A DNA stretch of 64,000 bases from JALJPB01 sp034111045 (GTDB lineage Bacteria > Pseudomonadota > Gammaproteobacteria > Enterobacterales > Alteromonadaceae), in NCBI GenBank assembly GCA_034111045.1, contig JAWUYA010000065.1:1-64000 (forward strand), written 5' to 3'. Position 1 is the stretch's first letter. The number at the start of each line of letters is the position of its first letter. Made by a program: the position numbers and the translations under genes. This document shows, one piece after another, positions 1-10,088 of this stretch. The notes under the pieces are model-generated. The model saw only the letters and a program-made list of their open reading frames with translations, made no database searches and had not been told where the DNA came from.

Positions 1-135
1 CGATTACAACATAGTATGAATTCATCAGAGCAATTTGATGATTTTTGGCTAAAGATAAACCATCTTGAATCACTTCATGCCCATGACGCAGTATCAATTA
101 CCACTAAAGGCATTGTTGGCGGATACAAACCTTAG
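1..135 (+). CDS. 3' end of an unidentified protein (partial)
   Basis: The frame is open from the left edge of the window to a TAG at 133-135, giving 44 visible C-terminal residues ending in GIVGGYKP. A hairpin with a T-tract follows about 35 bp later, which supports a genuine gene end. I do not recognise the family from this fragment. The tail has no membrane segment or metal-binding motif. The rest of the gene lies outside the window, so no function is proposed. Confidence 0.45.
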   Translation, partial: RLQHSMNSSEQFDDFWLKINHLESLHAHDAVSITTKGIVGGYKP

Positions 136-169
136 TATCTATTCAATAACTAAAAAATCAACTATTGAT

Positions 170-200
170 AAAGGTTGTGTTACTACAGCCTTTATTTTTT
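170..200 (+). terminator. Rho-independent terminator after the partial upstream gene
   Basis: AAAGGTTGT (170-178) pairs with ACAGCCTTT (185-193), allowing one G-T pair, around a 6 nt loop. It is followed by ATTTTTT. The position just after the stop at 135 fits termination of the upstream gene and insulation of gltB. Confidence 0.7.
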
Positions 201-595
201 ATACAACTTACTAAAAACTTTATTTCCCTATTCCCTCCCCATCATACAAGATGAATAAAAAGTGAATACGATGTTATTTTTGATTTCACGTCACTTTATA
301 TAATAAAATTACATAATATGCTTTATGTGAAAACTTCAATTAGTAGTAACAAAATCATATAGAGCAAAAAAATAAAGATATACGAATAAATTCTTGTATT
401 ACAAGGCGATAAACCCCATTTTACTGAATGTAAAAAACAACGAGCAAATACTCTATTTTGATTGACCTTTAGTCAACAAGTGTTTAATCTTGACGGTTCT
501 TCTTGGTATAAGACGGGATAGTTATGCATTATTATTATAACTTTATTCTTTTTATTATCCTGAATCCAAGTTGATATATTATTAGGAGATAATAC
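201..595 (+). other. Long AT-rich upstream region of gltB
   Basis: About 395 bp without a supportable ORF lie between the upstream terminator and gltB. The region is very AT-rich. It contains one reasonable sigma-70-like promoter (listed separately) and an AGGAGA Shine-Dalgarno sequence just before gltB. No riboswitch fold or leader peptide was recognised. The length leaves room for Lrp- or nitrogen-type regulator sites, which cannot be called by eye. Confidence 0.4.
462..490 (+). promoter_or_regulatory. Candidate sigma-70 promoter for gltBD
   Basis: TTGACC (462-467) and TAATCT (485-490) are separated by 17 bp, about 105 bp upstream of gltB. The -35 element sits in an inverted repeat, TTGAC-5 nt-GTCAA (462-476), which could serve as an operator. 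This is inferred from sequence resemblance only, and alternatives exist in this AT-rich region. Confidence 0.35.
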
Positions 596-3500
596 ATGCA
601 GCTTTATGATCACAACGTTCAAAAAGACAATTGCGGTTTTGGTTTAATCGCTCATCAACAGGGTGAGTCGAGTCATAAATTAATAAAAACCTCAATTTCA
701 GCACTTGATCGCATGCAACATCGTGGAGGTATTGCAGCAGACGGTATTACTGGTGATGGTTGTGGTTTATTATTACAAAAGCCTGATAGCTTTTTCCGTT
801 CAATAGCTGAAGAAAATAATTGGCAACTAGGTAAAAAGTATGCGGTAGGTATGGTTTTTTTAAATCCAGACCCTATTACCGCAGCCCTTGCGAAAAAAAT
901 ATTTGAAGAAGAGTTATCTCGTGAGACATTAACCATTGTTGGTTGGCGAGAAGTTCCAACGGACAAATCAGTTTTAGGACCTATTGCTGCTGGTAATCTA
1001 CCTTCTATTGAGCAAATTTTTCTTGATGCTCCTCCTGGTTGGCGAAACCTCGAATTAGAACGTCGCTTGTACATGGCTCGTCGTCGTGCAGAAAAACGTA
1101 TCACTGATAGTGTATTTTATGTCGCTAGCTTGTCTTGTTTGGTGACCATCTACAAAGGCTTAGTGATGCCAGTAGATTTACCTCACTTTTATCTAGATCT
1201 TGCTGATATTCGCATGCAAAGCGCAATTTGTGTTTTTCATCAACGCTTTTCAACCAATACTTCGCCTCAATGGCATCTTGCTCAACCTTTCCGTTATTTA
1301 GCACACAATGGTGAAATTAATACCATTAAAGGTAATCGACAATGGAGCCGTGCTCGTACCTATAGATTTCAATCGCCGTTGCTGCCTGATTTACAAGATG
1401 CAGCACCTTTTGTTGGTGAAAGCGGTTCAGACTCATCCTCTTTAGATAATATGCTTGAATTATTCTTGGCTGGTGGTATGGATTTATATCGTGCGATGCG
1501 TTTGTTGATCCCACCTGCTTGGCAAAATAGTCCATGTATGGATGACGACTTAAAAGCCTTTTATGAATTTAACTCTATGCACATGGAACCTTGGGATGGT
1601 CCTGCCGGTGTGGTCATGACCAATGGTCGCCACGTTGCCTGTAACCTAGACAGGAACGGTCTTCGTCCTGCTCGCTATGTAATCACTCGCGATGGTTTTA
1701 TTACCCTTGCCTCAGAAGTAGGTATTTGGGATTACGGTGAAGATGAAGTGGTTGAAAAAGGCCGTGTTGGACCCGGCGAAATGTTAGCTATTGATACTTA
1801 TACCGGTAAAATTTTCAAATCAAGTGATATAGATAAAGAGCTAAAAGTTCGTCATCCATATCGTGAATGGCTAGATAAAAACATTCGCCGCTTAGTACCT
1901 TTTACCGCATTAGACGCTAAATTAATTGGTAAACGTGTATTTTCTGATCATGAAATGTCTCAGTATCATAAAATGTTTAATTACAGCTATGAAGAAATTC
2001 AACAAGTCGTGAAAACTTTAGCTGAAAATGGTCAAGAAGCTACCGGGTCTATGGGAGACGATACCCCAATGGCGGTACTTTCTAGCCAACCTCGTACTCT
2101 TTTTGATTATTTCCGTCAGCAATTCGCGCAAGTAACTAATCCACCTATTGACCCTTTACGTGAAAAATATGTGATGTCGTTAGGCACTTGTATAGGCCGT
2201 GAACATAATGTTTTTAATGAAACTACCGGACACGCCAATCGTATTTTATTTGCAACCCCCATACTAATGTATACCGGATTAAAGCAGCTACGAGAACTCG
2301 ACCCTGAGCATTATCGCAGTGATACCTTAGCATTAAACTATAATCCAAAAGAAGGCCTTGCTAACGCAATTAAACGGTTATGTGATGAGGCAGTAGATCT
2401 TGTTCGTAATAAAAACACTGTTATGTTGGTACTTTCAGACAGAAACATACGCTCTGGATTGTTGCCTATACCGGCAGCAATGGCGGTTGGAGCCGTTCAG
2501 AAACGTCTTGTTGATGAACAACTTCGTTGTGATTCAAATATTATTGTTGAAACTGCGTCAGCAAGAGATTCGCACCATTTTGCCGTATTACTTGGTTTAG
2601 GTGCTACAGCCGTTTATCCTTATTTAGCGCTAGAAACTGTTGAACAGTTAGTTGATCAAGGGCAACTCAACTTAACCGCTCGTGATGCGGTAATTAATTA
2701 CCGGGATGGTATCAACAAAGGGCTATTAAAAATACTCTCTAAAATGGGCATTTCTACCATCGCCAGTTACCGTTGTGCTGGTTTGTATGAAGTTATTGGT
2801 TTAGGTGAAGACATAATGGCCCTGTGTTTTCCTGAAATTCCCAGTCGTCTCAAAGGCGCAGACTTTAGTGATATTGAGCAAGACACCATCAACCTTGCTC
2901 GCAAAGCATTTTTACCTCATCAAAAAGTTAATCATGGTGGCTTACTAAAATATGTTCATGGAGGGGAATATCACGCGTTCAACCCCGACGTAGTGAATAA
3001 TTTACAAAAAGCAGTTCAGAGTGGTCAATACAGTGATTATCTTAAATTTGCCGATGAAGTAAACAATCGTCCAATAGCAACGTTACGTGATTTATTAGCG
3101 CTTAAGAGTGATACCCAAGCAATCCCTATCAAAGATGTTGAGTCTGATAGCGAAATGTTCAAACGCTTTGACAGTGCTGCCATGTCTATTGGTGCATTAA
3201 GTCCTGAAGCTCATGAGGCATTAGCCATTGCAATGAATCGTCTAGGTGGTTTTTCAAACTCTGGTGAAGGAGGCGAAGATCAACGTCGTTTTGGCACAGT
3301 CAAAAATTCACGTATTAAACAAATTGCGTCGGGCCGTTTTGGTGTAACCCCTCACTATTTAGTAAATGCCGACGTCTTACAAATTAAAATAGCGCAAGGA
3401 GCAAAACCTGGTGAAGGTGGCCAATTACCTGGTGATAAAGTATCACCATTAATAGCTAAGTTACGTTATTCTGTCCCTGGAGTAACATTAATATCACCAC

Positions 3501-5056
3501 CACCGCATCATGACATTTATTCTATTGAAGATTTAGCTCAATTGATTTTTGATTTAAAACAAGTGAATCCTCTCGCTGTTGTGTCCGTGAAGCTGGTATC
3601 CGGTCCAGGGGTTGGCACAATAGCATCAGGTGTTGCCAAAGCCTATGCAGACTATATAACTATTTCGGGGTATGACGGCGGTACAGCAGCAAGTCCGCTA
3701 ACATCGGTTAAATATGCAGGTTGTCCTTGGGAAATTGGTTTAGCTGAGGCGCATCAATCATTAGTTGATAATGGGTTGCGTCACAAAGTGCGTTTACAAG
3801 TTGACGGCGGTTTGAAAACGGGCATAGATATTGTAAAAGCAGCAATTCTGGGCGCAGAAAGTTTTGGTTTTGGTACCGCGCCTATGGTGACTTTAGGCTG
3901 TAAATTTCTACGGATTTGCCATTTAAATAACTGTGCTACGGGTGTTGCAACACAAGATGAAGTATTGCGTGAACAGTTTTTCAAAGGACTGCCTGATCAA
4001 GTGATGAATTATTTTAAATTTGTTGCTCAAGAAGTTCGTGAAACTTTAGCTCAACTCGGTGTTGAAAGTTTGACCGCACTTATTGGTCGTACTGATTTGT
4101 TAGTACCACTGAAAGGCATCAGTTCAAAACAGCAAAAATTAGATTTGTCGCCCATTATTGCGCCCGTTATCGCTAATGAAAATACTGCGCTTTATAAAAC
4201 AGAAGAAAATAATCCTTACGATAAAGGCTTATTAAATAAAGAAATGCTAGCTACAACAAGCAACGCTATTAAGCATAGTAGTGGTGGTGACTTTAGATTT
4301 GCTGTTCAAAATACTGATCGCTCAGTGGGTGCATCATTATCAGGAGAAATTGCTCGTCATCATGGTGATCAAGGTATGGCAAGTACTCCAATAACCCTTT
4401 ATTTAACAGGCACTGCTGGGCAAAGTTTTGGTGTGTGGAATGCTGGCGGTTTAAATATAATTTTAACTGGTGATGCCAACGACTATGTTGGTAAAGGTAT
4501 GGCTGGTGGTAAGTTAACCATCAAACCACCAAAAGGTGTTGCCTATAAAAGCCACGAAGCAATGATCATGGGTAATACGTGTTTATATGGCGCTACTGGC
4601 GGAAAATTATTTGCTAGTGGTCGCGCTGGTGAACGTTTTGCTGTGAGAAACTCTGGTTGTCATGCGGTAATTGAAGGTACCGGTGATCACACCTGTGAGT
4701 ATATGACAGGTGGTATCGTTACCGTACTCGGTGATGTTGGTATTAACTTTGGCGCCGGTATGACTGGTGGCTTTGCTTACGTACTTGATGAAACAGGTGA
4801 TTTAGATTCTCGTTTGAATAAAGAGTCTATTGAATTATTAGATATTGAAGACTTGATGATTCATCAAGAACATTTACGTGGCATTATCACCAACCATTTT
4901 GAAGAAACTGGCAGTTGTCGAGCGCAAGAAATTATGCACGATTTTGACAAGTTCGCGCCTTTATTTAAGTTAATTAAGCCAACGGCTACTGACGTTAAAA
5001 CATTATTAGGCCATCGTAGCCGTTCATCTGCTGAACTTCGTGTGCAAGCACAATAA
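596..5056 (+). CDS. gltB: Glutamate synthase (NADPH) large subunit
   Basis: This is the large subunit of glutamate synthase (GOGAT), which transfers the glutamine amide to 2-oxoglutarate and yields two glutamates in the GS-GOGAT ammonia assimilation pathway. The 1486 residues match the family length. The N-terminal segment KDNCGFGLIAH supplies the Ntn-type glutaminase cysteine (Cys13), preceded by a short propeptide. The central and FMN-binding synthase regions contain GGEDQRRFG and SGYDGGTAASP. The 3Fe-4S cysteines are in CKFLRICHLNNC near residues 1101-1112. The C-terminal part is the glycine-rich GXGXG beta-helix domain. An AGGAGA ribosome-binding site precedes the ATG. gltD follows 80 bp downstream, as expected for a gltBD operon. 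Confidence 0.97.
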   Translation: MQLYDHNVQKDNCGFGLIAHQQGESSHKLIKTSISALDRMQHRGGIAADGITGDGCGLLLQKPDSFFRSIAEENNWQLGKKYAVGMVFLNPDPITAALAKKIFEEELSRETLTIVGWREVPTDKSVLGPIAAGNLPSIEQIFLDAPPGWRNLELERRLYMARRRAEKRITDSVFYVASLSCLVTIYKGLVMPVDLPHFYLDLADIRMQSAICVFHQRFSTNTSPQWHLAQPFRYLAHNGEINTIKGNRQWSRARTYRFQSPLLPDLQDAAPFVGESGSDSSSLDNMLELFLAGGMDLYRAMRLLIPPAWQNSPCMDDDLKAFYEFNSMHMEPWDGPAGVVMTNGRHVACNLDRNGLRPARYVITRDGFITLASEVGIWDYGEDEVVEKGRVGPGEMLAIDTYTGKIFKSSDIDKELKVRHPYREWLDKNIRRLVPFTALDAKLIGKRVFSDHEMSQYHKMFNYSYEEIQQVVKTLAENGQEATGSMGDDTPMAVLSSQPRTLFDYFRQQFAQVTNPPIDPLREKYVMSLGTCIGREHNVFNETTGHANRILFATPILMYTGLKQLRELDPEHYRSDTLALNYNPKEGLANAIKRLCDEAVDLVRNKNTVMLVLSDRNIRSGLLPIPAAMAVGAVQKRLVDEQLRCDSNIIVETASARDSHHFAVLLGLGATAVYPYLALETVEQLVDQGQLNLTARDAVINYRDGINKGLLKILSKMGISTIASYRCAGLYEVIGLGEDIMALCFPEIPSRLKGADFSDIEQDTINLARKAFLPHQKVNHGGLLKYVHGGEYHAFNPDVVNNLQKAVQSGQYSDYLKFADEVNNRPIATLRDLLALKSDTQAIPIKDVESDSEMFKRFDSAAMSIGALSPEAHEALAIAMNRLGGFSNSGEGGEDQRRFGTVKNSRIKQIASGRFGVTPHYLVNADVLQIKIAQGAKPGEGGQLPGDKVSPLIAKLRYSVPGVTLISPPPHHDIYSIEDLAQLIFDLKQVNPLAVVSVKLVSGPGVGTIASGVAKAYADYITISGYDGGTAASPLTSVKYAGCPWEIGLAEAHQSLVDNGLRHKVRLQVDGGLKTGIDIVKAAILGAESFGFGTAPMVTLGCKFLRICHLNNCATGVATQDEVLREQFFKGLPDQVMNYFKFVAQEVRETLAQLGVESLTALIGRTDLLVPLKGISSKQQKLDLSPIIAPVIANENTALYKTEENNPYDKGLLNKEMLATTSNAIKHSSGGDFRFAVQNTDRSVGASLSGEIARHHGDQGMASTPITLYLTGTAGQSFGVWNAGGLNIILTGDANDYVGKGMAGGKLTIKPPKGVAYKSHEAMIMGNTCLYGATGGKLFASGRAGERFAVRNSGCHAVIEGTGDHTCEYMTGGIVTVLGDVGINFGAGMTGGFAYVLDETGDLDSRLNKESIELLDIEDLMIHQEHLRGIITNHFEETGSCRAQEIMHDFDKFAPLFKLIKPTATDVKTLLGHRSRSSAELRVQAQ

Positions 5057-5136
5057 CAGCATTTTTTGTAAGACAAAGATATGTAGAGCGAGCTTGACAA
5101 CCGAAATGTTAGTAACAAATTAAATGAGTGAAAAAG

Positions 5137-6597
5137 ATGAGTAAAAATGTTTATCAATTTATTGATGTAAAACGTATTGAACCAGCTAAAAAAGAGATTT
5201 CACAACGTAAAATTGACTTTGTTGAAATTTATCAACCCTTGAGCGAGGACCAAAGTGAAGGACAAGCCGATCGTTGCTTAGATTGTGGTAACCCTTATTG
5301 TGAATGGAAATGTCCTGTTCATAACTATATACCACAATGGTTGGAGCTTGTTACAGAAGGTAAAATATTTGAAGCAGCTGAATTGTGTCATGCAACTAAC
5401 AGTTTACCTGAAATGTGTGGCCGCGTTTGCCCACAAGACAGACTATGTGAATCAGCCTGTACTTTAAATGATGATTTTGGCGCAGTAACCATAGGTAATA
5501 TTGAAAAATACATCACTGACACCGCATTTGAGCAAGGTTGGACACCTGACTTATCGCACGTCATAAAAACAGGTAAACGTGTAGCAATTATTGGCGCTGG
5601 CCCTGCTGGCTTATCATGTGCTGATGTATTAACCCGTAATGGTATTGATGCGATTGTTTTTGACAAAAATGCTGAAATTGGTGGCCTATTAACCTTTGGT
5701 ATTCCTTCATTTAAGCTAGAAAAAGACATTATTGTTCGTCGCCGTAAAATATTTGAAGGTATGGGCATTGAGTTCAAACTAAACGTAAACGTTGGAGAAG
5801 ATATAAGTTTTGACGAGCTAAGTAAGGAATACGATGCCGTGTTTTTAGCATTAGGTACATATACTGATATGAAAGGTGGTTTTGAACATGAAAGTGCACC
5901 TGGCGTTCATAAAGCACTAGACTTCTTAATTGGTAATACGCAAAACTTAATGGGTATTACTAATAAAAAAAGCATAAACAAGTCCGATAGTATAAAGCCT
6001 TACGTTAATTTTAAAGGTCAAAAAGTCATTGTACTTGGTGGTGGTGATACCGCTATGGATTGCGTGCGTACATCAATTCGCCAAGGTGCCAAAGAGGTAA
6101 CCTGTGCTTATCGACGTGATCAAGCCAATATGCCTGGCTCACCTCGAGAAGTACAAAACGCTAAAGAAGAAGGGGTGAATTTCGAATTTAATATTCAACC
6201 CCTTGATATTTTAGTAGATGCTGCAGGCACCACCATAGGTATTAAGTTTGTCAAAACTCAATTAGGTGCTGCAGATACTAATGGGCGTCGAAGCCCAGAG
6301 CCAATTGAAGGTAGTGAATTTATCCTGGAAGCCGATGCCGTAGTCATCGCCTTTGGTTTCTTACCGAGTCCACCACAATGGATGGTTGACGCAGGTGTTA
6401 AACTTGATAAACGAGGTCGAGTAGTCGCTGTGGAAAACTCCCAATTTGCGCTACAAACCAGTAACGCTAATATTTTCGCTGGTGGTGATATGGTGCTTGG
6501 CTCAGATTTAGTGGTTACAGCCGTTGACCAAGGTCGAAAAGCAGCTATGGGTATTTTGGATTATGTTTTTGAAGAGCAATTCATTTCAGTTGGATAA
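5137..6597 (+). CDS. gltD: Glutamate synthase (NADPH) small subunit
   Basis: This is the FAD- and NADPH-binding subunit that passes electrons to GltB. Two clusters of cysteines, CLDCGNPYCEWKC and CGRVCPQDRLCESAC, lie in the N-terminal 120 residues and bind 4Fe-4S clusters. They are followed by a dinucleotide motif GAGPAGLSCA for FAD and GGGDTAMDCVR for NADPH. I chose the ATG at 5137, giving MSKNVYQFIDV, because it matches the conserved start of the family. A GTG three codons upstream is possible. The gene ends just before a strong bidirectional terminator, so gltBD appears to be a closed two-gene unit. Confidence 0.96.
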   Translation: MSKNVYQFIDVKRIEPAKKEISQRKIDFVEIYQPLSEDQSEGQADRCLDCGNPYCEWKCPVHNYIPQWLELVTEGKIFEAAELCHATNSLPEMCGRVCPQDRLCESACTLNDDFGAVTIGNIEKYITDTAFEQGWTPDLSHVIKTGKRVAIIGAGPAGLSCADVLTRNGIDAIVFDKNAEIGGLLTFGIPSFKLEKDIIVRRRKIFEGMGIEFKLNVNVGEDISFDELSKEYDAVFLALGTYTDMKGGFEHESAPGVHKALDFLIGNTQNLMGITNKKSINKSDSIKPYVNFKGQKVIVLGGGDTAMDCVRTSIRQGAKEVTCAYRRDQANMPGSPREVQNAKEEGVNFEFNIQPLDILVDAAGTTIGIKFVKTQLGAADTNGRRSPEPIEGSEFILEADAVVIAFGFLPSPPQWMVDAGVKLDKRGRVVAVENSQFALQTSNANIFAGGDMVLGSDLVVTAVDQGRKAAMGILDYVFEEQFISVG

Positions 6598-6627
6598 CTT
6601 CATTTAAGTTAGAATTATTGTACCGTT

Positions 6628-6655
6628 AAAAAAAACAGCTTCGGCTGTTTTTTTT
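6628..6655. terminator. Bidirectional terminator between gltD and rsmI
   Basis: AAAAACAGC (6631-6639) and GCTGTTTTT (6644-6652) form a perfect stem closed by a TTCG tetraloop. A T-tract lies on one side and an A-tract on the other, so it can stop transcription from both convergent genes. Confidence 0.9.
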
Positions 6656-6776
6656 ATCTTGGTAAACCACTAGCCCAAAAATAGCCTTTAAATATTATGC
6701 AGTCCGAATTAAAATATCGATAGCTTTAACCTTGACCTAAGGGTGATAATAATTCGAATACATTGCATAATAAATG

Positions 6777-7634
6777 TTACTCATTATTTTTTAAAGACAA
6801 AGCAAGTTCATACAAGGTGTTTTTCTTAACGCCATATATTTGCGCAGCAATGGCGCAAGCCTTTTTAGGCGGTAGTTCATTAACAAGCAGTTTTAAGGTC
6901 GCGACAACTTGTAATGGTATATCATTCGTTGATGATTTATGACCTTCAATAATGAGGACCATTTCACCTTTCAGCTGATTTGGATCTTGTGATAACCACG
7001 TTAGTAAGTTTTCAGCAGTGTCCGAATGGATAGTTTCAAATGTTTTAGTTAATTCCCTAGCAATTACTAAATAACGTTGACCACCAAGGGTGTTAACGAT
7101 ATCACTTATTGTATCAATTGCTCGTCTTGGTGCATCATAAAAGACCATAGTACGAGTTTCTTCGCTCAGTTCATTTAACGTGGACTGACGGGCTCCCGAT
7201 TTAGAGGGTAAAAAACCTTCAAAGGTAAATCTGTCAGTCGGCAGCCCCGCACAAGACAATGCGGCAATAGCAGCACAAGCTCCCGGGATAGGGCTCACAG
7301 ATAGGCCAAGCTGTCGGCAATGGCGAACCAAGTGAAAACCAGGGTCACTAATTAGCGGTGTGCCTGCATCAGAAACTAGCGCAATGCTTTTACCTTCTTG
7401 CAGCATCGAAGCAATTTGATCTTGTCGTTGACGCTCATTATGATCATGCAATGACATGGTTCTATTTTTAATTGCAAAAGTAGTTAATAACCTTTGAGTA
7501 TGTCTAGTGTCTTCACAAGCAATAACATCTACCTGAGACAAAATATCAATAGCGCGTTGGCTAATATCACCTAAATTACCAATAGGGGTAGCAACTATGT
7601 ATAAAGTACCTGAATTTATCTTAGTTTCTGTCAT
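6777..7634 (-). CDS. rsmI: 16S rRNA (cytidine(1402)-2'-O)-methyltransferase
   Basis: RsmI is an S-adenosylmethionine-dependent methylase that modifies the 2'-O of C1402 in the 16S rRNA decoding centre. The 285-residue protein begins with the diagnostic GTLYIVATPIGNLGD and continues with CEDTRHTQRLL and SDAGTPLISDPG, hallmarks of the tetrapyrrole-methylase-fold RsmI group. It is divergent from lpoA with 64-85 bp between them, the arrangement found in many gammaproteobacteria, where rsmI (yraL) faces lpoA (yraM). It ends near the gltD terminator. Confidence 0.95.
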   Translation of the reverse strand: MTETKINSGTLYIVATPIGNLGDISQRAIDILSQVDVIACEDTRHTQRLLTTFAIKNRTMSLHDHNERQRQDQIASMLQEGKSIALVSDAGTPLISDPGFHLVRHCRQLGLSVSPIPGACAAIAALSCAGLPTDRFTFEGFLPSKSGARQSTLNELSEETRTMVFYDAPRRAIDTISDIVNTLGGQRYLVIARELTKTFETIHSDTAENLLTWLSQDPNQLKGEMVLIIEGHKSSTNDIPLQVVATLKLLVNELPPKKACAIAAQIYGVKKNTLYELALSLKNNE

Positions 7635-7649
7635 TTTAACTTACTTTTG

Positions 7650-7678
7650 TTGTGACCTTCGTTAATGACGTTTATTAT
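7650..7678 (+). promoter_or_regulatory. Candidate promoter for lpoA
   Basis: TTGTGA (7650-7655) and TATTAT (7673-7678) are separated by 17 bp in the short divergent gap between rsmI and lpoA. The predicted transcription start near 7685 would give a short leader. Called by pattern only. Confidence 0.4.
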
Positions 7679-7719
7679 AAACCGATACTCATATTAAAAT
7701 GCTGGATTTTTTGCAGGAT

Positions 7720-9654
7720 ATGCTAACTAATTTAAAATTTACCTTAAACTCTATATTATTAACCCTTATTTTTACCACTTTGGTTGCCAGTTGCACAACA
7801 ACAAAAATTGACACTGAACTGGCTAAAGTAGAGAATGAAATGGTAACGAGACAATCAGATGAAGTGACAAATTTAACATCAGATTATTACCTTAAACGTG
7901 CCAAATTATTACCTGTCAAACAATCGATTGCATCACTAGTGTCTGCCAGTGAGCAGTTTATGTTAGAAGAGCAAAGCCACAAAGCACTTTGGCTTGCTAA
8001 TAAAACCTGGGCGCTCACCACGGCAACATTTAACAAACAAATTGGTAATGAAAAAACGCCAGCTGATAATGTTGAGTTAGTAGCCGATAATGATATTAAC
8101 AATACACCACCTAAGCTTTTATATCGCTTAGCACTTATTAAAGCCACAAGTTTACAACAATTAGGCTATTTATCTTTAGCTCAAGAACAGCTCATCATTA
8201 TAAACAAACTTCACGGCGATTATGCGTTGGTCCATCAAGTACCGTATTATGAGTTAGCTAAGCGAATTTCTGCCGAACAAACTTTACCCCTTGGCGTCAT
8301 TGACGCACAATTAAGAATATTGGCCCTAAAATCCGAGGTGTTAGAGGATGAAGTGTTCATGCTATGGCAGGCGTTCAGTCAACTTTCATCGTGGCAAGTC
8401 AAACAATTATCAATAATCAATCCTCCTAACCTTAAAGGATGGCAACAATTGCTATTGGTAGCGAATGAGCTTGGGCATAAACCTCAAAAATTCAACCAAG
8501 CACTCATTCAATGGCAACAAGAAAATATTCAACATTTAGCCAACATCGTTATTCCTAGCTTACGACTGAGCTCAGCAACTTCTACTAGTAGTATAAGTAA
8601 CATTGCCATTCTTTTACCTTTATCTGGTAATCAAAAAATGGCAGGGCTTGCCGCACAACAAGGACTACTTTCCGCCTATCAGCAAAACACTAACACAAAG
8701 CTTCATTTTATTGATGAAAATAAAATAGATATGAATGTGCTTAATGAAACATTCGACAACAAAAATATCGACTATGTTATTGGCCCTTTACTCAAAAAAC
8801 ATGTTGAACTATATCTTGAACAACCTGACTTAGTCGTGCCGACATTATTACTCAATCTTCCTGGCAGTTATAAACTGAAATATCATCAGGTTGCATTATC
8901 TATGCGCAGGGAAGACGAAGCCGTTCAAGCAGCAGCAAGTTTGAGTCGTAAAAACTATAAACATCCTTTAATTCTAGCTTCACAGACTAATGTCAGTCGT
9001 AGGATAGCAAGCGCCTTTTCAAATAGATGGCAGACTATCACAGGGCAACTCCCAGAAATTATTTATTTAGAGTCCGGCGCTAAAATGCAAAAAGAGTTAA
9101 AATCAAGCTTGGAAGTGACGAATTCTGGCGAGAGAATAAAAAACATTAAACGTTTATTTAATCAGAAAATAAAGTCTGAATTACGTAACCGTCGAGATAT
9201 TGATATGATTTATTTAGTGGCGAGTCCTGCTCAGACTAAATTACTTAAACCCTATATAGATGTAAATACTAGTCCGTTTGCTAGTGTTATCCCCATCTTT
9301 GCCAGTTCATTGAGCCATAGTATTAATGATGATAGAAGCGATAATAGAGATTTAACTGATTTAACATTTACTGAAATCCCTTGGCTTTTACGCTCATATC
9401 AACAAGATCAAAGTCTTGTTGATATTAGTAATTCTATATGGCCACAACGTACTGATAGCTTACAGCGTATATTTGCTATGGGTTATGACAGTCTATTTTT
9501 AGTCAATAAAATTCCTTTAATGCAACAATCAACCTATATTAGACATTACGGTCAAACAGGTATAATAAAGCTCAATAGTGATAATATTTTAACCCGTAGT
9601 TTAATTTGGGGACGTTATCATAACAATAAGGTTATGCAAATAATAATGGATTAG
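7720..9654 (+). CDS. lpoA: Penicillin-binding protein activator LpoA (lipoprotein)
   Basis: LpoA is an outer-membrane lipoprotein that reaches through the periplasm to stimulate the peptidoglycan synthase PBP1A. The N-terminus is a lipoprotein signal with lipobox LVASC, the cysteine being residue 25 from this start. A helical TPR-like N-terminal half follows. The C-terminal half resembles a periplasmic binding protein, with IAILLPLSGNQKMAG and YVIGPLLKKHVE. I preferred the ATG at 7720 because the ATG at 7699 adds an acidic extension ahead of the signal peptide; neither has an ideal Shine-Dalgarno sequence. The neighbours yraN, diaA and dolP are the usual companions. Confidence 0.9.
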   Translation: MLTNLKFTLNSILLTLIFTTLVASCTTTKIDTELAKVENEMVTRQSDEVTNLTSDYYLKRAKLLPVKQSIASLVSASEQFMLEEQSHKALWLANKTWALTTATFNKQIGNEKTPADNVELVADNDINNTPPKLLYRLALIKATSLQQLGYLSLAQEQLIIINKLHGDYALVHQVPYYELAKRISAEQTLPLGVIDAQLRILALKSEVLEDEVFMLWQAFSQLSSWQVKQLSIINPPNLKGWQQLLLVANELGHKPQKFNQALIQWQQENIQHLANIVIPSLRLSSATSTSSISNIAILLPLSGNQKMAGLAAQQGLLSAYQQNTNTKLHFIDENKIDMNVLNETFDNKNIDYVIGPLLKKHVELYLEQPDLVVPTLLLNLPGSYKLKYHQVALSMRREDEAVQAAASLSRKNYKHPLILASQTNVSRRIASAFSNRWQTITGQLPEIIYLESGAKMQKELKSSLEVTNSGERIKNIKRLFNQKIKSELRNRRDIDMIYLVASPAQTKLLKPYIDVNTSPFASVIPIFASSLSHSINDDRSDNRDLTDLTFTEIPWLLRSYQQDQSLVDISNSIWPQRTDSLQRIFAMGYDSLFLVNKIPLMQQSTYIRHYGQTGIIKLNSDNILTRSLIWGRYHNNKVMQIIMD

Positions 9655-9690
9655 CATGGCACTTAACCATTCAAACAAGGATGCTTGAAT

Positions 9691-10071
9691 ATGATAAAAA
9701 AAACCTTAACGACCTGCCAGATTGGCCAACTTAATGAATGTCTTGCTCGTCAGTACTTAATTCAGCAAGGGTTACGATATTTAACGCAAAATTTTCATAG
9801 CCGACAAGGTGAAATAGATCTAATTATGCAAGAACAAGAGACTTTAGTATTTATTGAGGTCAAATATCGTAAAAATAATAATTTTGGTGGTGCTATTGCC
9901 GCTGTTTCTTACAACAAACAACAAAGGTTACGAAAAACAGCAACATTTTACCTTCAACGACAGGGGTTAAACGCATATAATACACCTTGTAGATTTGATG
10001 TTATTACCATACAAGGCAATACTTATAATAACTCAACACCACAGATGACTTGGCTTAAAAACGCCTTTTAA
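9691..10071 (+). CDS. yraN: UPF0102 (YraN) family endonuclease-like protein
   Basis: This is a small protein of 126 residues. It carries the YraN signature: the GEIDLIM motif followed about 13 residues later by FIEVKYR. Together these resemble the D-(E/Q)xK catalytic core of the restriction-endonuclease fold. The cellular role is not established. The ATG at 9691 is favoured because AAGGA lies about 11 nt upstream; a TTG two codons earlier is the alternative. It lies between lpoA and diaA, the classical position. Confidence 0.9.
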   Translation: MIKKTLTTCQIGQLNECLARQYLIQQGLRYLTQNFHSRQGEIDLIMQEQETLVFIEVKYRKNNNFGGAIAAVSYNKQQRLRKTATFYLQRQGLNAYNTPCRFDVITIQGNTYNNSTPQMTWLKNAF

Positions 10072-10088
10072 CGGAGTGTCACTTTTTT

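Noticed and set aside
673..1104. 143-residue minus-strand reading frame inside gltB
   Set aside because: It lies fully antisense to the conserved glutaminase domain of gltB, shows no domain and has no ribosome-binding site.
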